The notes under the pieces are model-generated. The model saw only the letters and a list, made by a program, of their open reading frames with translations, was not told where the DNA came from and ran no database searches. From Saccoglossus kowalevskii (Eukaryota > Hemichordata > Enteropneusta > Harrimaniidae): a stretch of DNA of 20,779 nucleotides. Numbering within the stretch: the stretch's first letter is position 1; each line of letters opens with the position of its first letter. Positions 8,914 to 18,600 of the stretch are shown one piece after another. Position numbers and translations under genes: made by a program. The stretch covers positions 95,468-116,246 of the forward strand of contig NW_003123418.1 of the NCBI RefSeq assembly GCF_000003605.2, given 5' to 3'.

Positions 8914-9463
8914 TTTACTTTTCACTACTACATGTATGTCAACATATTTTTTTCCCGACATGCAAAGTCCAAATGTACTTTATACTGCTTTAGTTTAGTG
9001 TTGTATCATTAAATATTATTAATATATTTAAAGCTGGTAGAAATACTAAATTTCTCATAACTTGTAAATAATATTCTGTTTCATAATTAAGTATTCATAC
9101 GGTCCAAGCATAACTTAATATTTAGTTAGCTTTTAGCTGGCTTAATTAGGGATAGTGTAACTTGATTTTAAAACAGTCACATATATAAATATTGCAAATG
9201 TGTCCCAGCGTGTTTCGTATATGTAGCATGGGTATACTACAAAGGATATATTGAAACTTTATTGAGGACAACTCAATAAAAGTTTTTATGAAAAAGCAAA
9301 GGCAGCTGATAGTCAGCTTTGAAGTTAATTTACACACGGACTGTAATGTATGATAATTTAATAGGTTAAAGATAAATCAAAATCGGACATTGCCCGAATT
9401 ATCTTGACCGAACTGTGGTGTGGTATGAATGAAATCATTAATAACTAATCTCTTTACTTATAG
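8914..9463 (+). other. SCYL2 upstream sequence, probably a 5' UTR intron
   Basis: The stretch ends in ATAACTAATCTCTTTACTTATAG, which combines a branch-point-like ACTAAT, a pyrimidine-rich run and AG at 9462-9463. This suggests a 5' UTR intron immediately before the coding exon. No coding content was seen. Confidence 0.4.
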
Positions 9464-9487
9464 GTATAGTACTAATGATTCGCTATT

Positions 9488-9649
9488 ATGGATTTAGTGA
9501 ATAAAATCAAGAATACAGTGCAGAGCACAGTGGGTGGGCTTATAGGGATACCATTATCTAAAGATTTTGATATTAATAAACACCATGCAAGTGCTGGTCC
9601 CGGATATATCTGGAAAATTTATAGTGCAGTTAAGCGATCCACTAAAGAG
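9488..9649 (+). CDS. SCYL2: SCYL2 coding exon 1 (residues 1-54)
   Basis: The start is the ATG at 9488 (context ATTATGG), 24 bases after a likely acceptor. The 54 codons encode a short leader (MDLVNKIKNTVQS) like that of other SCYL2 proteins. Then come DFDINKHHASAGPGYIWKIY, the pseudokinase glycine loop (G37 and G39 kept, ASAGPG in place of a full GxGxxG), and KRSTKE. The exon ends in phase 0 at GAG|GTATGG. Reading past the donor gives only a few codons before a stop. Confidence 0.93.
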
Positions 9650-12600
9650 GTATGGACAGGGTATATGTTTTCTGATTAGGGGTCAGTCACCTTTCTTGTT
9701 GTTAATTCGGTTGATGCATTGTTGTGATTGACTTCCGTGTTTGATGTATTGCTTTTTTGTATCATGATTCGCAGTAGATGATGGTGCATTTTATTATTGT
9801 TTACATTGATATGTTTGAAACCTTTAATGTGTCAAGTATTATGTGTACTGTAATAAAAGTAATAGCTACAGTATTCATATCATATTTGCATCAGAAATAA
9901 CTGCATGTCACTGAGCAAATCCTTTGATCTGGTTGTTTTCAACATCTTAGAGTGTTTTCAAGTTATCAATTTACACATAAGATTTTTGGTTTGACGATCA
10001 AAAATGTACTATATTATAAAATCACTATTTGTTGTGAAGCATTTTTAGTTAAGAGTTGTGAGTCTGAGTTGTAGACAGGACTCTCAAGTTGTTTACTTTA
10101 AACCCATTATTTTGAATTTAATAGGATAACTATTTTACTTATGAGGATGTTATCACTTTTGAATTTAATAGGATGACTATTTTACTCATGACGATGATGT
10201 TATCACGTTATCAAAGCAAACTTTATTTACTTTCTGAGTCAGTTGTATTTTGGGAGCAACTGAAGCTGAATTTTAACACCATGACAAGATTTATTGTCGT
10301 GAAGGCCATAAATAACTGTGCTTACAATGAGCATAACTTGCAAACGCATTGACTTTCAAATTTGATTTTTGGCCGTGTTACTTACAATTGAACTATTATT
10401 AAGTTTTACTGACAGTAAAACTTTAATGCTATTGCTCTACATATTACTGCATATTCACTGGGTTTTAATTTTATTCATTTCACTGACTGGAAAATGCACT
10501 AAATTAAAACCAGTGAATATGTAAAATTTAGCATAGAAAACACTATCTAAATGATAAAACTGTGAATTTAAAACCCACTGAATATGCCTGAATGGTAAAT
10601 CAGCGAAATTTAAACCCAGTGAAAATTAGTCATTTTACAGTATACCCTTGTATCTTTGCATATACATGTACATTGTATAACATATATATTTAAATAAATT
10701 TGAATTGTCTTGCAGGAAGTCTCAGTGTTTGTACTAGAAAAGAAACTATTGGAGAAGTATTCAAGAAGAGAACGAGAATTTTTGTTGGATATTTTCAAAA
10801 AAGGTGTGACTTAATTGACACGGTTACGCCATCCAAAACTTTTGACAGTACAACACCCCTTGGAAGAATCCAGGTTAGCAATTACAATATTCACCTTATA
10901 ATAATTAATTATTAATGTGATCAAGGCCCTGTTCATTTTTGTATACTGTAGAGTAAGTTTGTATTTGATGGGTCAGAGTTCATTGATAAAACAAGGAAAT
11001 AGACCATAACAGCCACAGGTTTGCATTTATATCTTTTATCAGTTCGAGTCCAACATGATTCATTGGAATTTGTTTTGAATTTTGAGTTCTCAAATTTACT
11101 TTAAATTCAAACATAATTTGCCCCATCTGCTGTACTTAAAAAATGGTGATGCAGTTACGTACCATTTGTTAACAAGGACATGAAATGACATACATATAAT
11201 TGAAATGGCGACGTGTCAACACTGGTAAACCAATCCTGGAATTAACTTGGTCTGCGTTATGTTTACAAGAGAATTAACAGTTAAACATACTCTGTTGTGA
11301 AATGTATGTGATGATAGGTTCTCACAGAGATGTGACTCATTTCACTGTCAAAAAGTAACCATGCATGTTTATCTGCACTGTAGTGTATTAAAATTGTTCA
11401 ACTCCAAACATGAATATTTAATGCAGCTGTGGATAGTCAACATTTTAGTTTTGAAATTCATGTATATAAAATTCAGAGAGATGACCTGTAATTATTTGTG
11501 TATACCTAGCAATGGGTTCATAATTGGTTTACTAAGGATACTGATTTCTAAAGGGACCATTGCTCTCTTACTACTTACTACACTACAAGTTTTTAAAACA
11601 TAGATGGCCTTATTTTGTTGTTGAAATAAATTGTTTCACAGGGAAACACTTTCACTGTCAATTTATCAACTGGGGCTTGAACTTGCAAGAAGATTATCAA
11701 GAAAATCAATCAGCTGTAGACATTTCAGACAAACAATTTAATCTGACAGTTCATCTTTATATTTAGATAATCTCTGGAATCACTGCTGTTTCTGATTTAT
11801 TTTAACTTGAACAAAAAAATTATAAACAATTTAGTTTTACACATTGTGTATAGCAAGTACTCTGGTGTGTGAATCAGAAGCGCCATGTAACCAATTATTG
11901 GGCTAATTCAAAGATATACAAATGCTTTCTCCAGGTTAATAACATACTAACTATTGAACATCTGCTCAATGTGTATTAGGTTGACTGTGATAAATGTTTA
12001 GGCATTACAAAATAATAATATTGAGATAGAAAGAAAAAAATAATCTCACTACAAATCTAATCAGATTACAATTGGATAATAATCTCAAATCATTATTATA
12101 TTCTAATCTTATCAAATAATCATTGATATTAATCTAAATAATCAAACCATTGCATACTAATCTCTCTAATCAAATCATCATTGATACTAATTTACTAATC
12201 TAATCAAATCATCATTAATACTAATTTTATTATACATTGTACTAATTCTCACAATACTAATCTAATCAAATCATGATTGGATACCAATCTTAATAATCTA
12301 TTCAAATCATCAATGGTTACTAATCATCTGCTCAAATTACCATTAGATTTTATTCTCTAATGAAATCATCATTGGATACAAATCCTAATAATCTATCCAA
12401 ATCATCATTGGATTCTTCTAATCTCTCTATGCTATTGGATACTTATACATCTATATCACTAATCTAATCTAATCAAATCATCATTGGATACTAATATCAT
12501 TAATCCAATGAAATCATGATTGGATACTAATCCTTGTATTTCTCATTTCAAAACAGGGAATATTTTGCTTTTGCCACAGAACCAGTTTTCGCAAGTTTAG

Positions 12601-15600
12601 GTAATGTTCTTGGTTGCCATGACAATCTTCCATCACCAGTACCAACTGAGGTCAAAGACTATGAGTTATATGATGTTGAAATTAAGTACGGTTTACAACA
12701 GGTATTATAGCATTATTTGAGGGTTTTGATGTCACGTTGTATTATAGCATTATTTGACAGTTTTGATGTCCGTTGTATTATAGCATTATTCAACGGTTTT
12801 GATGTTGTGCTGTATTATAGCATTATTTGACGGTTTTGGTGTCATGTTGTATTATTAGCAGAATGTGTCAGTAAAATCATCGTTTGAGTCTGTGTATTTG
12901 AAGCAAGTCATGTTATAATCACTATAATAGTTTTTCAAATATAAATCTAATCTACTACTAAAAATAGTAATGCAAATGAAATTGCTGATTTTCTTCTATG
13001 TTAGATTAAATTTTGATTATACCCAATTGTGAGGTGATACTTTGGTCTGTTTTATTAGTGACAAATCATTTTTTTTCTACCCTGTTCATATCAATTGTAT
13101 GAAATCTTGCTTTTGTTTTACCGGTACTCTGTATTTCTGTTGCCTAGGTGATTGAAGCATTGGCGTTTTTACACAATGATGTACATTTGATACATGGTAA
13201 TATTATTCCTGCAAATGTGATTATTAATAGCAATGGATCATGGAAATTATCAGGATTAGATTTCTGTATTCCTTCATCAACCAAACAACATGATAGTGGT
13301 CAGGTAAGTGATTCATTCAAATTTATATCAGTCAGAACAGAGAAATCATGGAGAGAAAATTGAAGAATTCTTTTTTTTATACTCAACTTGATTTGTTGGT
13401 GCAATGAAATTCTATGAAAACACAGGGTTCTTCTCAAGATTTTCCAGATATTTAATTCACAGTGTAGATGTCTGTATTTTGCCAATATATCATTGTGCAA
13501 ACACCATTTACTTTATTATACTATGATGGAATAAAATTATAGTTTCAGGTTTTCATTCCATTCAATGACTAAGTGATCTACCTCCATGAAGTCGTGTGAT
13601 TATTCACTTCGAACACTGGATCGATCAATTAATTGATCAAACTCAATGTACTTGCTTTATTTAGATGAGAATCTCATTAATTTTAATCATTAAATTAAAA
13701 TCAGATACATTTTTTCAACACCTAGCAATTAACATAGCAACTTAAAACAATAGCAGTTCTTTAAACATTTTTAGATAACAACATTTGTGTTCTTTGACAA
13801 TCTGTGTCTGTGTGAAAATTAATTTTACAAATTTTATAATTTGTACAATCTGCTCTTTTATTCTGTCTTAATTGGACCCTGGTATTTCTCTCTGTTGAGG
13901 AGACCTAATATATTTTTATCCTCACCACTCATTGGCAAGAAGTTGTTCTTTTGAGACATTTTTATTCAGCAACAGCGTAAATTTATTCCGACCAAGATCT
14001 TGGATATTCTTACTATGATTGTGGTCTTGCTGTTTATCTGATGACAACCGACTTAGCTCAGACAATTATCACCAATAAAGCTGTCTGAAGTCTTCATTAT
14101 TACTGAGAATAAATATCTGGTCTCTCCATCCAACTGCAAAAACATGTCAAATTCTTACTTTGGGTATCACACATTTGTAACATGTTACTATTCAAACATT
14201 GAAAAAATCGATCACAGTAAATCATTAAAAATTGTTGTGTGATGATTCACATACATGCAGGTCATTCATATTTAATATGTTTACGGAGAAATAAGAATGT
14301 GTTTCCAAGGAAACATGCAAAATAATCTAAAACAATTTTGCAGCATTTTATTGTAAACATATTATTCCATGGATTCAAAATTCTCCTATTTTTCATGGCA
14401 TTGTATGTAGCCCTTGTAACACTATATATCATACTATTTTTAGCGTAGGTCATCAAACAAAATGTTGAGATAGGATTGAATGTTTCTGCCATTCTGTAAT
14501 TGTAAACTATTGAAAAATCTATTTTTTATTTTAGAATTTTGAACATTACAGTATTAACCCAACCACTCTTGCTTGATTTCAAGGATTTTTGAGTATTTTT
14601 TTAATGGTAGCAGACTACCTTAATACGTGTGTGTTGTGATTGACTTTTAGGCTGTCTACAACTGCAAAGAATGGGATCCTAGTTTACCCGATATAGGGCA
14701 GCCAGTACTGAATTACCTTGCACCGGAGTACATCCGTACTGTCAGCTGTGATACTGCCAGTGATATGTACTCATTGGGTATGCTTATATATACATTATTT
14801 AACCACGGTAAACCATTGTTTGATTGCAATGCTAACTTAAAGACATACCAACGTAATTGTCAACAGGTGAGAGTCAGTTTACTCTGAAATATCGCATAGT
14901 TGTGGTTGAATAACATTATTGCAATATAACATAGTGAAGATTGATACATTCATACTAAAAATACAAAATTATATACTTGTTTTGACATTTTATTTTTAAA
15001 GCAATATCATGCAATTTACATGCTTTTATTCCCATTCCAGTTATCCTCATTAAATCTCACACTACTGAATTGTCTTCCGGAAGTATTACGAGATTATGTT
15101 AAAATGCTGTTTAGTATAACGCCAACCATTCGTCCAGATGCACACCAACTTACTAAGGTAAAGTATATTCTTAGCTATAACTTGTCATTCATTTTTAAAA
15201 TGCATGTAATATTAAACCAAAATGTGGTAATCAGATGTAAAAAGCACCTTTGCATAAAATAAATGGATTTCTTTCTGCCTTTGAGATGCATCTGAGAGTC
15301 TTTTTTAGTCACAGTCTGAAAACTATAGCAGTGCATTTAAATTCTGTTATTGCTTTCAGATATCTTTCTGTCACAGTCTGAAAACTATAGCAGTGCATTT
15401 AAATTCTGTTATTGCTTTCAGATATCTTTCTGTCACAGTCTGAAAACTATAGCAGTGCATTTAAATTCTGTCATTGCTTTCAGATATCTTTCTTTGACGA
15501 TGTTGGTGCCAAGACACTGGAGCATTTGGATTCTTTGTTTCAGTTAGATAATTTACAGAAATCTCAGTTCTTCAAAGGACTTCCTCAAATAATATCAAAG

Positions 15601-18600
15601 TTACCCAAGGTTAGTTGTAATTTCATTTCCTCATGGCAAGTTGTAAACATTGTAATTTCTTTCTCACAAGATATTGTAATTAATGTAGCCTTTTTCATAT
15701 TTCAGTATTGTTGTTTTGATATGGACAAGTTTGTCAGTGAAATAAACAGTGTTGTTTCTGTGGCCTGGTATGTCACATATAAAAAGGAAATCTACCGAGG
15801 ATGCTACTAAGCATGTATGCAATGCATTATGGGAAAGTCATTTCTATTGAATCTTATAAAACATTTATTATTATATTAGAAACTCTGTAAATTATTCAGA
15901 ATTTGCTGCAAATTTATAACAATATAAATGTAAACAAATGTAATGCACTTCCTCATTCTCTTGGCTATTATTACCCATCTAACTGCTGGACTGAATTCCC
16001 ATTCATGTTAAAAATAACCAAATTTTAACAAGAGCTTTATTAGATTGACTTCTGTATACGAATTCTTCAGCTCTTTAAAAAATCAATATTTGTATGTAAA
16101 AGTAGTCCTCCTGTTCTGGGTGTCTTTGATTGTAGCAATTTTTTACTAAATTGTCAGGTAAATGTGAATAACATATTGGCAAAAAACCCAAAGTTACATT
16201 AATTACCAATCATATGCCATAATACATACAAGAGACATTGAACTTAGTCTATAACATGTGTTTTGATTGGTTACCTATTTTCATGGAAGGGTAACAGGTA
16301 TGTGCATCATTGTAATAACTGTCTCATGCAAATTGTACAACCGTACCAAATTCATTGTCTGCCCTTTGCCTAGTAACTAATATGGTACGCAGACTCTTCA
16401 ATATCATACTAGATAATCAAAAGATAACATTGCTACATTAAAACACCGACAAGGAAGGCACTTCACTGATCAAACTACTGAACACCTGTGAACTACTGGG
16501 GTAATACAACTATCATGTTTCAGTCCAACTTTGGTTATACCTATTTTGGGACAAAATGAATCATGCATGTTTTGACCTGGTCATAAATTATTGTTATTAT
16601 TTATTCAGCCACTAAAATTCAAAGCAATACAAATATACATCACTGATAAAAGCAAGTCACAATTACTCATACAAATGAAAGTAGAAGGGAGGGCCAGGGT
16701 ACATAACAACTACAGTCACCATAGCTCGGAAGACAGTTCATCCTTCTCTTTCACTAACAAAACACATAACATGGTACAAAAATAAAAACACAAATATTAG
16801 GTGACCAGATATTTGCATAGACTAAAAGAAAAAGTCTTTGATATTGTTTGTTCTGTTGTTTTAAACTGCTGAGGGATTCACTTTTATTGACAGTGATCAA
16901 ACCACTTTCTGACTGGTTGATGTCTGCCCTCTATGTTGAGATTTTGTAACAAATTATCATAAATTTTTTTTTGCAGAGAGTGGTTCTTCAGCGAGTTCTA
17001 CCATGTCTATTTAAAGAGTTTTATAATAGTGAAATGATTCCATTTGTCTTGCCCAATGTATTACTGATTGCAGAGTCTTGTACACAGAAGGAGTACACCA
17101 CTATTATATTCCCTCATTTAAAACCAATATTTAAATTGCAAGAACCTATCCAGGTAAATAAATGTTATCTCGAGGATATCGAAATGTATGTACAAAGGCA
17201 GTACTGTGATCAAATCAACCTATGGGTGGTGGAGGTCTATGCACTATGCATCTTTTCTCTGCTTGGGTCAGACTTTTATTATCCCTTGTTTAGCGAACCC
17301 GCCAAATAAACAGGAGCCGAAAATGTTATAATAAAATTTTATTTCAGCACACCCGCTGACTTGTGGGTGCAAAAATTGCTAACAAAATTATTTTTATTAT
17401 CATTTTTTTTCCGCCCGCCGCCTAACATATCCATATTCATGGGAGTATCATGATCAAAATACCGAAGTCTCGCACAGATCTATACTTTATGCGCGTTGGT
17501 TGACAGTGAATCTCGGGTCTTGACCTCCCTGCATGCTGCTTAAGACTACTAGGCGAACATGGCGACCACGCCATGAAACTCTGTCGTCAAAAACCGAGAA
17601 ATCCCTCATTAACGCTGAAAATGGTGCCACAATTGGCGACATTGCCAACCAGGTTATACATCTAATAGAAAAAAAAAGAAATAATTTTATTTTTTTTCCG
17701 CCCTCATCAAAAAAATTGACTTATAAAAACTCGAGAAACAAGGAATAAAAAAAGTCTGGCCTTGTAGTAATAGACTGAAACCAAAAATGTTATGTGCTGT
17801 ATGAACAAATATTATATCAATAGCCTGGAACAAGTCAATGCTGGTGATGTAGTTTATCTGGTATAAGGGGAAATCCAAGCATTGTATGAGTGCAGATATG
17901 CTTTAGAACAAATTCTGGTACAGCTTTTTATGGAATGGCAAATTCCGTTGTTTTCAGTGCTAGATCAACTAATTTGTCCTGTTATCATGATATTGGAGAT
18001 TGTTTCTGTACTACTAGTACTAGTTTATATAGTTTGATTTGATTCACCACGTAGTATGAATATCCAGCTTCGCATCTTTAATACCCAACTTGATAATGAC
18101 TGTATTTATATTTGGATAGAGTGGACTGTTTTAGGGAGTGTTGTCAGTGTTCACAGCCATTTTATTTGTGCAATCAGATTACCGGTACTTTCCCCCTCTA
18201 GTTTTAAATTGTTGTGAATTTGTGGCTTTAATGTAAATTATATTATATTTTATTATGAAATTGGACAGATTTTCCTTTTTTATATTATTATTATTATTAT
18301 TTTATTTCCATTTCTCTAAAGAAATATACCCCACTAACCTGGGGGAACAGGTTACAATGCGAAAGTTACAGGCGTGACTTTAATCGCCTCAATAAAATAA
18401 AGTATTATATATATATATATATATATACACATACACACACACATATACAACTCATCTATTGGAGGACTCACACTAACAAATCGTATCTAATCTGAAAAGC
18501 TGTGTATACAAATCTTGCAATAATTTGGATGATTTCATGGTTATCCTGAGAAAAAATATATGTAAGTTTACGGATAGGCGAAAGGAACTCGAATTGTGGT

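Noticed and set aside
10803..10830. Exon 2 stop explained by a cryptic donor (AAAAAAG|GTGTGA) or a tiny intron
   Set aside because: SCYL2 homology resumes in the same frame directly after the TAA, so removing sequence would delete conserved residues.
10700..10915. 71-codon open frame overlapping SCYL2 exon 2 in another frame
   Set aside because: It is a shadow frame. The SCYL2-homologous frame is offset and explains the exon.
15350..15547. Open frames with repeated SENYSSAFKFC-like peptides
   Set aside because: They come from the 62-bp repeat copies in the intron. The repeat lies before the true exon 7 acceptor and the peptide is absent from SCYL2 proteins.
18336..18447. Complete SINE
   Set aside because: Only a simple-sequence tail and small stems are visible. 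No RNA polymerase III promoter boxes were found upstream.
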